In this document: positions 1 to 7,532 of the stretch, piece by piece
Numbering within the stretch: the stretch's first letter is position 1
Layout: every line of letters begins with the position of its first letter
Assembly (NCBI GenBank): GCA_964530325.1
Contig: CAZHAX010000014.1
Span: 1-64,000, forward strand
Direction of reading: 5' to 3'
Source of the DNA: CAZHAX01 sp964530325
GTDB taxonomy: Bacteria; Chloroflexota; Anaerolineae; B4-G1
Length of the DNA: 64,000 nucleotides
Made by a program: the position numbers and the translations under genes
Notes under the pieces: model-generated
What the model saw: only the letters and a program-made list of their open reading frames with translations
Database searches by the model: none
Told to the model about the DNA's origin: nothing

Positions 1-1751
1 TCGAGCGGCCCGCCGGACACGACGTATCCCACGTTCAGCAAGTCGTACGTGCGGGCCAGCGGGTCGGGCAGAGAGGTGATGAACTCCTCGTATCGCTGCA
101 GGATCAGCGGGTCGTAGCCGAACACGCTGCGCAGCCCGAACTCCATTCCGCCGTTCTGATAGAAGTCGTTCAACCCCCACGGAAGAACCCGCGCCTCCTC
201 GGGATCCGCCACGGCCTCGGCCACGGCGCTCCAGTAGTCGCTCGGGTGCATATCGACCGGATGCACCGTGTCGCTGCCGAACGTCCACAGGTCGATCACT
301 ACCAGCCCCAGGGCGAGTGCCCAGTAGACGGCGCTGCGGCGCGTCGCGGCACGCCATGAAATGAGCAGAGCGGCAGCCAGCAGCAGGAAGAAGGCGAACA
401 GCGCCGTAGCGTTCGCCTGGTGCCACAGCCTGGCGGCCGCCGGGTTGGTCTCGCGGCCCAGAGCGAAGGCGCCGAACCCAGCCACGACGACGACGGTGGC
501 GACAGCGACGATCACTCCCACTCTCGTCCATCTCAGCCCTCGCAGCAGCTCCTTCCTGTCCTCGTCGCCCGCGGCCCCCACCGCACTGGCTGTGAGCCCG
601 GCGATGGCCGCTGCAGCGAGTACAAACAGGAACCCTGCTCTCGCCGGCGCCCTCATCAGCTGGAAAAGCGGCAGGAAGCGATAGAGAAGGCGGTGGGCAA
701 TGGAGTAGCTCCCGAACGCCACCAGGAGACCCCCCAGGCCCAGTGCTCCCAGGAAGGGGATGAGGCGGTGGCGCAGCCTGAGACCGAGGAGGGCCAGCAG
801 GAGCGGCAGCACGCCAATGTAGAGAATGAACTCGTCGTATATGCCATCGCCCCAGTAGCCAGTGCGGACCGGGTCCCCGAAGAAGTTGGGCACCAGCAGG
901 GTGATGAGGTAGCCAGGGGGCCAAGAGAACCGGGTGGCGAATTCGTACCCGGCGGACGCCTGCCGGCTCGAGTTGAGCACGAGTTCAACCATGGGGAACA
1001 GCTGCACAGCCGCCAGGCCCACGCCTACGAGCAGCGTGACGGCCGCCCGGCCCAGCACGCCAGCGGCTGCTCGGGCGGAACGCTGCTCCGTCCACCGTTC
1101 CCAGGCGAGAAACGCCGCGTAGGCTGCCAGGGCCAGTCCAACGAGTACGAAGGACGCACTGTGCCCTGCCAGGACAGACAGTCCAACAGGAATCCCGGTC
1201 GCCAGTGTCAACTTCCACGATCGACCCCTGACCGCTCGCCCCAGGCCCCACATCAGGAATGGCAGCCAGGCCTGAGTGGCGATGACTCCCAAGTGGCCGG
1301 AGAGCAGCCGAACGAAGAAGTAGCCGCTGAAGGCGTAGACGACCCCGGTCAGCAGGGCGCCGGGCCGCGACGCCCCCTCCGAGCGGAGCCAGCAGTATGC
1401 CCCGACGCCCGCCAGCCACAGGTGGAAGACGAGAATCAGATTGAGCGCCCTGGTAGGAGGGAGCACGAGCGCCAGCCAGGTGGGCGGGTAGAACAGAGCC
1501 GGTTGAGGATTCGCAGCGAAGGGCAGGCCCGAGAAGGTGTAGGGGTTCCAGAGCGGCAGCTGGCCCTTCTCCAGGGAAGAGGACGCGAAGCGCATCCAGG
1601 GCAGGAACATGTTGGCCAGGTCGTTCCCAGCGACCATCTGGCCGGAAGGGAGCAGGAGCACGTCCCAGAAGAAGGCCACGCAGAGCAGAGTGATCACGGC
1701 GAAGGGCCAAACCCCCGCCTTCCACCCCGCTCTCGCCCGCTTATCGCCCAC
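1..1751 (-). CDS. YfhO-family polytopic membrane protein, N-terminal part (C-terminus beyond window)
   Basis: Reading the minus strand from GTG at 1751 gives an open frame to the window edge (about 583 codons) with many hydrophobic segments. Family hallmarks are visible: PLWNPYTFSGLPFAANPQ near residue 60, QLFPMVELVLNSSRQ near 255, and YDLLNVGYVVSG at the cut end, matching the LDLLGVRYMV segment of the paralogue at 38086-40389. YfhO proteins are GT-C-like membrane proteins linked to glycosylation of cell-surface polymers; the substrate here is unknown. A GGGGAGG stretch lies just upstream of the GTG, with a promoter-like pair farther upstream. It is divergent from the pilus locus and truncated only by the window edge. 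Confidence 0.85.
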   Translation of the reverse strand, partial: MGDKRARAGWKAGVWPFAVITLLCVAFFWDVLLLPSGQMVAGNDLANMFLPWMRFASSSLEKGQLPLWNPYTFSGLPFAANPQPALFYPPTWLALVLPPTRALNLILVFHLWLAGVGAYCWLRSEGASRPGALLTGVVYAFSGYFFVRLLSGHLGVIATQAWLPFLMWGLGRAVRGRSWKLTLATGIPVGLSVLAGHSASFVLVGLALAAYAAFLAWERWTEQRSARAAAGVLGRAAVTLLVGVGLAAVQLFPMVELVLNSSRQASAGYEFATRFSWPPGYLITLLVPNFFGDPVRTGYWGDGIYDEFILYIGVLPLLLALLGLRLRHRLIPFLGALGLGGLLVAFGSYSIAHRLLYRFLPLFQLMRAPARAGFLFVLAAAAIAGLTASAVGAAGDEDRKELLRGLRWTRVGVIVAVATVVVVAGFGAFALGRETNPAAARLWHQANATALFAFFLLLAAALLISWRAATRRSAVYWALALGLVVIDLWTFGSDTVHPVDMHPSDYWSAVAEAVADPEEARVLPWGLNDFYQNGGMEFGLRSVFGYDPLILQRYEEFITSLPDPLARTYDLLNVGYVVSGGPL

Positions 1752-2061
1752 GTCGCATCCTCCCCGCGTTCTGCGGGCAGTATAGCACGAACGGTCGCCC
1801 CCGCAACCATTGAGGCTCCCAACCCCCGCTTCCGGCCATGGCTGCACATGAAGTACGGCGGCTCCGGCCCCCCAATTCCCTGGCTTGACTTGACTAAAGA
1901 AGCCAATCGTAGGAGAATTACCCCATAACCGGTGCCGAAAGACGCCCGGAACCGGCGCCGCCGTTCAACCGAGGACACGCGCACAAACCGGATGGGCATT
2001 GCAGCGAGTGGCGCGGGGCTCGCTCCTGCACAGCTGGGGCTTGTCTCTAGGTGGAGGTGCC
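1752..2061. other. Divergent intergenic region between YfhO gene and pilus locus
   Basis: About 310 bases without a convincing gene. It holds the minus-strand promoter at 1779-1806. On the plus strand TTGACT (1890-1895) and GAGAAT (1913-1918) are 17 bases apart and are a weak candidate promoter for the pilus operon. No terminator or strong hairpin was noticed. Confidence 0.4.
1779..1806 (-). promoter_or_regulatory. Predicted sigma-A promoter for the YfhO gene
   Basis: On the minus strand TTGCGG (1801-1806) is followed after 16 bases by TATACT (1779-1784). The start codon at 1751 lies about 27 bases beyond the -10, with a purine-rich GGGGAGG between them. This is consensus matching only. Confidence 0.5.
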
Positions 2062-3084
2062 GTGAAAGCAAAGATACTGCTCATCGAGGACGATCCTATC
2101 GCCCGGCGTCTCGTGGAACTGCAGTTGAGCACCGAGGGCTACGAGCTGCTCACCGCTCCGGACGGCCTCCAGGGCCTGAACATCATCTCGGAAACCCCTC
2201 CCAATCTGGTACTCCTGGACCTGATGTTGCCGGGGCTGGACGGCTTCGAGATCCTCAGCCGGCTCCGGGCTGATCCCAAGACCGCGGACCTACCTGTGAT
2301 CGTCGTCTCTGCCAAGTCCAGGCCCACAGACACCGACACCGCAAACAGGATTGGCGCCAACGCCTACCTGACCAAGCCGTACACGAAGGAGGAGTTGCTC
2401 GCCCTGGTCGCCAAGCACACGAGCGAGGGCTCCGTCCGGCCTGCACGCCAGGGAACGTGCGTCGCCGCGATAGGGCCACAGCGAGCGGAGGTCGTTCGTG
2501 TGGCCACAAACGCCGGTCTGAGCCTCGCCGGGAAGGGCGAGCCCGCCATAATCGCCGACCTGCACCCTTTCTCGATCGAGCACTCAGTTCTACTGGAAGT
2601 CACCCCCCGGGAGTCCTCGATCTCCACTGCAGACGCTTCCGAGATCGGCGGAGCCGCTGCCTCCCACTCAAGTGGGCTGCGCCTCCTGGACAATGTCGAA
2701 GGCCGGGGAGAAGGAGGGCAGATCACGGCCGCCGACGTACGCGCCGTAGTCGACGCCCTGCTCTCGGAGGGCCTCTTCGTCCTCCTGGACCTGCCGCTCT
2801 CCCCTGCCGACCTTCTTCTGCAGGCGGCACCTCGATGCGCCCGCGTCCTTCTCGTGACGCCCGGAGATGCATCATCGCTGCGCAGCTCCCAGACCGCACT
2901 GACGATGTTGACGGGTGGCGGCCTTGCTGAAGACCGGGTTGATGTAGTCGTCGTCGGTGTTGCAGACAAGTCGGGCCCGGCCGATCTTCTTGCCAGGACC
3001 TCGCTGACAATACCGGCCAAGGCGAAGAGCGGCGACCCTGTCTTCGACGAGCTGGCCGAAACGCTGCGGAGCGCGGAGCAGTGA
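2062..3084 (+). CDS. CpaE/TadZ-like protein: CheY receiver fused to degenerate MinD-type ATPase domain
   Basis: 340 residues from GTG at 2062, chosen because GGAGG sits just upstream. Residues 1-120 are a complete receiver domain: acidic E9-D10-D11, phospho-acceptor D53 (LVLLDLMLPG), and K105 in YLTKPY. The rest has the beta-strand pattern of CpaE/TadZ ATPases. However, the place where KGGVGKT should be reads GPQRAEVVRVATN, so there is no P-loop lysine. The later strands (FVLLDLPLS, VLLVTPGDA, VDVVVVGVAD) still look MinD-like. TadZ/CpaE proteins position pilus machinery at a cell site, so a localisation scaffold gated by phosphorylation is inferred. It heads the pilus operon, 19 bases before pilB. 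No histidine kinase gene is nearby. Confidence 0.75.
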   Translation: MKAKILLIEDDPIARRLVELQLSTEGYELLTAPDGLQGLNIISETPPNLVLLDLMLPGLDGFEILSRLRADPKTADLPVIVVSAKSRPTDTDTANRIGANAYLTKPYTKEELLALVAKHTSEGSVRPARQGTCVAAIGPQRAEVVRVATNAGLSLAGKGEPAIIADLHPFSIEHSVLLEVTPRESSISTADASEIGGAAASHSSGLRLLDNVEGRGEGGQITAADVRAVVDALLSEGLFVLLDLPLSPADLLLQAAPRCARVLLVTPGDASSLRSSQTALTMLTGGGLAEDRVDVVVVGVADKSGPADLLARTSLTIPAKAKSGDPVFDELAETLRSAEQ

Positions 3085-3103
3085 ACAACCAGGGGAGGCG
3101 ACT

Positions 3104-4807
3104 ATGACGCCGGCCGAGCCCACCAAGACGGCAAGCCGCCCGGAACTGACCGACATCCTGCTCAACGCCGGATTGGTCGGGGGGGAGCAGCTGGAAGCGG
3201 CAGAAACCGCTCGCCTGGACGGCCAAAGCGTCACCGACGTCCTGGTCGCTCAGGGAGCAATCACCCCAAACGAGGTAGCAGTCGCCCTCAGCCTCCAGCT
3301 CAACCTGCCGCTGATCGAACTCAAGCGCCACTCCGTACAGCCGCACGCGATCGCCCTCGTACCGGAGGACATCGCCCGCCGCTACAACGCCGTCCCTCTC
3401 GACGTAATAGGCGACGAGCTGGTCGTCGTGATGGAGAACCCGCTCGACATCAAGGCCATTGAGGACATCACCATCAGCTCAGGCCTGCGCGTCCAGCCCG
3501 CCGTCGGCATTCGCGACGACATCCAAGATGCGCTCGACATGTCCTACCGGGCCCAGACCGAGATCGAGCGGCAGATCGAGCAGATCGCCCCTGCGCCTAC
3601 ACGCGCCCCCGAGGACGTGACTCTCACGCCCGAGGTGATCGCTGAGAGCCCGGTTGCCAAGGTAGTCGAGCTCATCCTCGGCCAAGCCGTGCGGGATCGG
3701 GCATCAGACGTGCACATCATACCAGATGAGGGCAAGCTCCGCGTACGCTACCGCATTGACGGCATCCTTCACGATTCCCTGAAGGCCCCGCTGTCGATCC
3801 ATGGCCCGCTCGTGAGCCGAATCAAGGTCATGGCCGGGATGAACATCGCCGAGCGCCGCCGACCCCAGGATGGACAGTTCTCCTTCAACCCGGGCAACGG
3901 CGATGTGGATGTGCGAGTGGCGACGATCGATACAGTCGAAGGCGAGATGGCCGTGCTGCGCATCCTCGATAAGTCACTCTCACTGCTGGACCTGGACGAT
4001 CTTGGCTTCCTTCCCCAAGCGATGGCCGCCTACCGGAGGCTTTACACGCTGCCGTTCGGCATGATCCTCGTCGCCGGGCCCACAGGCTCCGGCAAGACAA
4101 CCACGCTCTACGCCACCATCAACCGGCTTGATCGGAACGAGTTCAACGTGATGACGATAGAGGACCCGATCGAGTACCAGTTCGATCGCGTCGCCCAGAT
4201 CCAGGTGAACAGGCAGGCCGGCATCACATTCGCCGCAGGTCTACGGGCGATAATGCGTCTCGACCCCGACGTCATACTGGTCGGCGAGATCCGAGATCAA
4301 GAGACGGCCGAGATCGCCGTTCAGGCAGCGCTCACCGGCCACCTGGTCCTCTCCTCGATACACGCGAACGATGCCATCGGCGCTCTCTTCCGCCTGATCG
4401 ATCTGGGCGTGGAGCCCTTTCTAGTCGTCTCCGCGCTGGTCGGCGTCGTCGCCCAGCGGCTGGTGCGCAGGGTCTGCGAGCATTGCGGCGCCAAGGCGGT
4501 GGTCTCCGAGCAGGAACGTCTGGCTTTCGAATCGGAGATGGGAACCGCGCCAAAGAACTTCAACATAGGGACGGGCTGCAACTTCTGCGCAGAGACCGGA
4601 TTTCGCGGCCGCACCGGCGTGTTCGAGGTGCTCACGATATCGGAGGCAGTCCGCCGGATGCTGATGAAGGGCACCAGCGCGGAGGAGATCAAGCAGCAGG
4701 CGACGGCAGAGGGGCTGGTACCGATGCGCCGTGACGGCATGATCAAGGTCAAGGAGGGTATCACCACGCCCGGCGAGGTCGTGCGCAACGTCTTCACCAT
4801 CCAGTAG
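3104..4807 (+). CDS. pilB: Type IV pilus extension ATPase PilB/GspE
   Basis: 567 residues, the usual length. An MshEN-type N-terminal domain (about 15-145) precedes the secretion ATPase core. Walker A is GPTGSGKTTTLYA near residue 326, the Asp box with VGEIRDQETA is near 390, and the His box TGHLVLSSIHAND is near 415. A tetracysteine zinc site is formed by CEHC near 458 and CNFC near 491. PilB is the cytoplasmic hexameric ATPase that drives pilin polymerisation through PilC. It follows the CpaE-like gene and precedes pilC by 69 bases. The start ATG has AGGGGAGG upstream. Confidence 0.95.
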   Translation: MTPAEPTKTASRPELTDILLNAGLVGGEQLEAAETARLDGQSVTDVLVAQGAITPNEVAVALSLQLNLPLIELKRHSVQPHAIALVPEDIARRYNAVPLDVIGDELVVVMENPLDIKAIEDITISSGLRVQPAVGIRDDIQDALDMSYRAQTEIERQIEQIAPAPTRAPEDVTLTPEVIAESPVAKVVELILGQAVRDRASDVHIIPDEGKLRVRYRIDGILHDSLKAPLSIHGPLVSRIKVMAGMNIAERRRPQDGQFSFNPGNGDVDVRVATIDTVEGEMAVLRILDKSLSLLDLDDLGFLPQAMAAYRRLYTLPFGMILVAGPTGSGKTTTLYATINRLDRNEFNVMTIEDPIEYQFDRVAQIQVNRQAGITFAAGLRAIMRLDPDVILVGEIRDQETAEIAVQAALTGHLVLSSIHANDAIGALFRLIDLGVEPFLVVSALVGVVAQRLVRRVCEHCGAKAVVSEQERLAFESEMGTAPKNFNIGTGCNFCAETGFRGRTGVFEVLTISEAVRRMLMKGTSAEEIKQQATAEGLVPMRRDGMIKVKEGITTPGEVVRNVFTIQ

Positions 4808-4876
4808 CCAGCCCGGGGCACAGGTAGGCGGCAGCGCCGGGCGAGCCATCAGGAGGCAGGACACGAGACGAGGCCA

Positions 4877-6085
4877 ATGAACTTCCGGTACGTGGCATTC
4901 GACAGCAACAACCGCCGCATCGAAGGCGATATCGAGGTAGTCAACGAGTCGGCGGCGGAACAAGCCCTTTGGGACAGGGGCCTCACCGTCGTCCAGCTGA
5001 CCCCCGTTCAAGCCCGACCCAGCCTCGCCCAGCTCCTGCCGACTTTCTTCGGCGTCAAGCGCAGCGACCTGATAGTCTTCTCTCGACAGCTAGCCACGCT
5101 GATCTCCTCCGGCATAGGCATTCTGCCGGCCCTAAGGCTCCTTTCTGACCAGGTCCCCAGACAGGCTCTGCGAGATGTGCTGCACGAGGTCGCCGGCGAC
5201 CTCGAACAGGGTCAGTCCTTCTCCAGTGCCCTTATGGCGCATCCCCTCGCCGTTCCCGACCTGTACAGCCGCACCATAACGGTGGGCGAGCGAAGCGGCA
5301 ACCTCGAGGAATCGCTGCGCCAGCTGGCCGACTACTACGAGCGCCAGGCTGCCATGACCCGCAAGATGAGAGACGCCCTGGCCTACCCTGTGCTCGTGCT
5401 CGGCGTGGCCATCTTTGTCGTCGCCCTTATGCTCACAACGGCGCTGCCGCCTATGGTCCAGCTCTTCGAGTCCTTCGAGGCGGACCTGCCGCTGCCGACG
5501 CGCATACTCATCGGCTTCAGCGGCATAGCCAGCCAGTACGGAGTGTACGCTCTGCCACTCGGGCTTGTCCTCGCCGCATTCACGGCCTACTGGGCGAGCC
5601 AGCCATCAGGCCAGAGGCTGTGGGACAGACTGGTCCTGCGCATTCCGCTTGTAGGCCGACTCGTCATCGAGAGTCAACTCTCCCAGTTCACTCGCACCAC
5701 CTCGGTTCTGATCAGCGCCGGGCTGCCGCTATCAGAGGTGATGGAGCTGGCGATTCAGACCACAGGGAACAGCATCGTTGCGGAGGCATTGGAGCGCGCC
5801 CGGGTAGCACTTCTTTCAGGACAAGGGCTCTCCGCGCCACTATCAGCTGAGGACATCTTCCCCCAGCTGGTCTCCCAGATGATACGCGTTGGGGAGGAGA
5901 CGGGCACACTCGAGGCGAATCTGGAAACGCTAGCCGACTTCTACGAGGGAGAGGTCGACCGCTCCGTGCGCCTGCTGGCATCGCTTGCGGAGCCGGTGCT
6001 GACCCTCCTCGTTGGGGGGGTTGTGGGCTTCATAGCCGTCTCGCTGGTAGCGCCTATGTATTCGATAATGTCATCGATCAAGTAG
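4877..6085 (+). CDS. pilC: Type IV pilus inner-membrane platform protein PilC/GspF
   Basis: 402 residues, typical for PilC. It has two repeated GspF domains, each with the helical pattern followed by a long hydrophobic segment (near residues 165-190 and 370-395) and another membrane stretch near 215-240. The recognisable start FSRQLATLISSGIGILPAL and the second-copy FTRTTSVLISAGLPLSEVM are the classic GspF repeat openings. PilC sits in the cytoplasmic membrane and couples PilB/PilT ATPase motion to pilin assembly. A candidate GAGG lies close upstream of the ATG. The next gene starts 14 bases downstream. Confidence 0.95.
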   Translation: MNFRYVAFDSNNRRIEGDIEVVNESAAEQALWDRGLTVVQLTPVQARPSLAQLLPTFFGVKRSDLIVFSRQLATLISSGIGILPALRLLSDQVPRQALRDVLHEVAGDLEQGQSFSSALMAHPLAVPDLYSRTITVGERSGNLEESLRQLADYYERQAAMTRKMRDALAYPVLVLGVAIFVVALMLTTALPPMVQLFESFEADLPLPTRILIGFSGIASQYGVYALPLGLVLAAFTAYWASQPSGQRLWDRLVLRIPLVGRLVIESQLSQFTRTTSVLISAGLPLSEVMELAIQTTGNSIVAEALERARVALLSGQGLSAPLSAEDIFPQLVSQMIRVGEETGTLEANLETLADFYEGEVDRSVRLLASLAEPVLTLLVGGVVGFIAVSLVAPMYSIMSSIK

Positions 6086-6099
6086 CAGTTGAGGCGCGC

Positions 6100-6300
6100 G
6101 TGACAAGAAGAGCTGGATGCGGGTTGTGGCTGGTATGGATGGTAGTCGCGCTCTTCGGAGCGGAGTGGCTGTTGTTGGCAGTGGTCACCCAGTGGGTGCC
6201 CAAGGATTACCTGCCGCTGGCCGTGCTGACGATAGCTATTCTGACGATCATCGGCGCTTGCTTAGCAATCTATCTCCGAATGCAGCGGAGGCCGCGATGA
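6100..6300 (+). CDS. Small two-helix membrane protein of the pilus locus, unknown function
   Basis: 66 residues from GTG. Two hydrophobic helices (about residues 8-30 and 37-57) are separated by a short polar turn, and the tail is basic (RMQRRPR). No family is recognised. It lies 14 bases after pilC, and its TGA overlaps the ATG of the next prepilin gene (ATGA at 6297-6300), which argues that it is translated and coupled. A role in pilus assembly is inferred only from position. Confidence 0.6.
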   Translation: MTRRAGCGLWLVWMVVALFGAEWLLLAVVTQWVPKDYLPLAVLTIAILTIIGACLAIYLRMQRRPR

Positions 6301-6668
6301 GCAATCGACCTGGCCAAGCTCCCGCGAGCCGGGACTCCGGCGCATCGCTGGTGGAGGTCCTGGTCACGGTGGCCATAATCGCCATCGTGCTGGTCGTCTT
6401 TATCAGCGCGCTCTCGACCGGGTGCATCGGCGTCCGCGTATCCTCGCGGCGGACAACCGCCACCAACCTCGCCGCGGTCCAGCTGGAGAGCATCAAGTCC
6501 GAGGCGTATGACGCGGCTGGTGGGTACGGTATCGTGGATCGCCCCACCGACTACGGCATCGTCCTGACGACGAACGTGATCACAGCAGGGCTGCAGCAGG
6601 TCACGGTCACCGTCTCATACGACGGCGAGACACTGATCGAGCTGAGCGACTACAAGGTCTATAGATGA
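6297..6668 (+). CDS. Type IV prepilin-like protein (minor pseudopilin)
   Basis: 123 residues. The start is taken at the ATG overlapping the preceding stop, because an upstream in-frame extension would run through the earlier gene. A short basic leader ends in SG, followed by ASLVEVLVTVAIIAIVLVVF, giving glutamate at +5 of the mature protein and a hydrophobic helix as in class III-signal prepilins. The +1 residue is Ala rather than the common Phe/Met. The C-terminal part is short and beta-rich. It is presumably processed by the PilD encoded at 14101 and built into a pilus tip or shaft as a minor subunit. Its stop overlaps the next start (ATGA). Confidence 0.8.
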   Translation: MSNRPGQAPASRDSGASLVEVLVTVAIIAIVLVVFISALSTGCIGVRVSSRRTTATNLAAVQLESIKSEAYDAAGGYGIVDRPTDYGIVLTTNVITAGLQQVTVTVSYDGETLIELSDYKVYR

Positions 6669-7150
6669 CTGCCAGAGCCAGGCGCAGTGCATGGGCCTTA
6701 CGCTGCCGGCGGGGCTTCACGCTGGTCGAGCTGCTGGTCGTCCTGGGTATTGTCGGCATTCTGATCGCTCTACTCGGCACTATCATCTACCAGATCATGA
6801 ACATCCCCAGATGGGGAAACGCTCAGATGAACGTCGACAGCGACCTGCGCAACGCCGGGCTGTGGCTGATGCGGGACGGGAGCCAGAGCCAGGTGTTCAC
6901 GGGAACAGCACCCTGCAATACGTTCGCCTTCGGTACCGGTCCCGAGCGCGGCCTCGAGTACACCTATACGTATACGGGGACCACCCTCACGCGCTCGGAC
7001 GGGACCGAGTCGAACGCGGTGGCCCGTCGTCTCACTGGATTGGAGTGCCCGGCGGCCACTATCACGGGCACGGTCGTGCTCATGCTTACCGTGACCAGTG
7101 GCGACGTCTCGGCCAGCCAGGTCTTCACGGTCACAATGCGGGTGGACTAG
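6665..7150 (+). CDS. Type IV prepilin-like protein (minor pseudopilin)
   Basis: 161 residues. Its leader is unusually basic (RARRSAWALRCRR), and the canonical cleavage site follows, with GFTLVELLVVLGIVGIL spanning the peptidase site and the N-terminal helix. The globular part contains cysteines (APCNTF, LECPAA) that could form a disulfide. The start ATG overlaps the previous TGA, so the two pseudopilins are probably made together. Processing by PilD and incorporation as a minor pilin are family-based expectations. Confidence 0.85.
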   Translation: MTARARRSAWALRCRRGFTLVELLVVLGIVGILIALLGTIIYQIMNIPRWGNAQMNVDSDLRNAGLWLMRDGSQSQVFTGTAPCNTFAFGTGPERGLEYTYTYTGTTLTRSDGTESNAVARRLTGLECPAATITGTVVLMLTVTSGDVSASQVFTVTMRVD

Positions 7151-7173
7151 GTACGCAGAACGGGGCAGAGCAA

Positions 7174-7515
7174 ATGAGACCAGTAGCGCACTCAGAGCAG
7201 GGGCGGCCCAGGCATGGCAGCAAAGCCGAGGACGGGCAGACACTCGTGCTGGCACTGCTGGCACTGGCTCTGGGGGTCGTTCTGATAGCCGGCTTTCTGT
7301 ACTACGTCTCTACCAGCCAGCGGGCCACTGAAGCGATTCGCGAGGAGATGATCGACCAGTACTCGGCCGATGCCGGAGCCGAGGACGCAATCTGGAAGCT
7401 CGCCAACCAGCCCGCTTTCCGCGACTCGCTGGTCAGCGGAACGCCGTATGTCTATACGATCAGTATCAACGGGCGGACTGTCACAATCATGGTCACCAAG
7501 GTGATCAGCCCATAG
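7174..7515 (+). CDS. PilX-like pilus assembly protein
   Basis: 113 residues from ATG at 7174. It has the order found in PilX_N/TadE-like proteins: a charged N-terminus, DGQTLVLALLALALGVVLIAG as a single membrane helix (about 22-45), then YVSTSQRATEAIREEMIDQYSADAGAEDAIWKL. The Q-x-SADAGAE stretch resembles the conserved segment after the PilX helix. It has no GF-type prepilin cleavage site. It closes the pseudopilin group. Family assignment is by pattern only. Confidence 0.6.
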   Translation: MRPVAHSEQGRPRHGSKAEDGQTLVLALLALALGVVLIAGFLYYVSTSQRATEAIREEMIDQYSADAGAEDAIWKLANQPAFRDSLVSGTPYVYTISINGRTVTIMVTKVISP

Positions 7516-7532
7516 CGAGCGACACACAGCAG

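Noticed and set aside
985..1725. 246-codon minus-strand frame within the YfhO gene
   Set aside because: It is out of frame with the recognisable YfhO reading, which runs from 1751 through the window edge; its translation is Arg/Gly-rich and not membrane-like.
420..1928. 502-codon plus-strand frame opposite the YfhO gene
   Set aside because: Its translation is low-complexity Gln/Gly/Arg/Pro-rich without domains, while the opposite strand encodes clear YfhO motifs. It is an antisense shadow of high-GC coding DNA.
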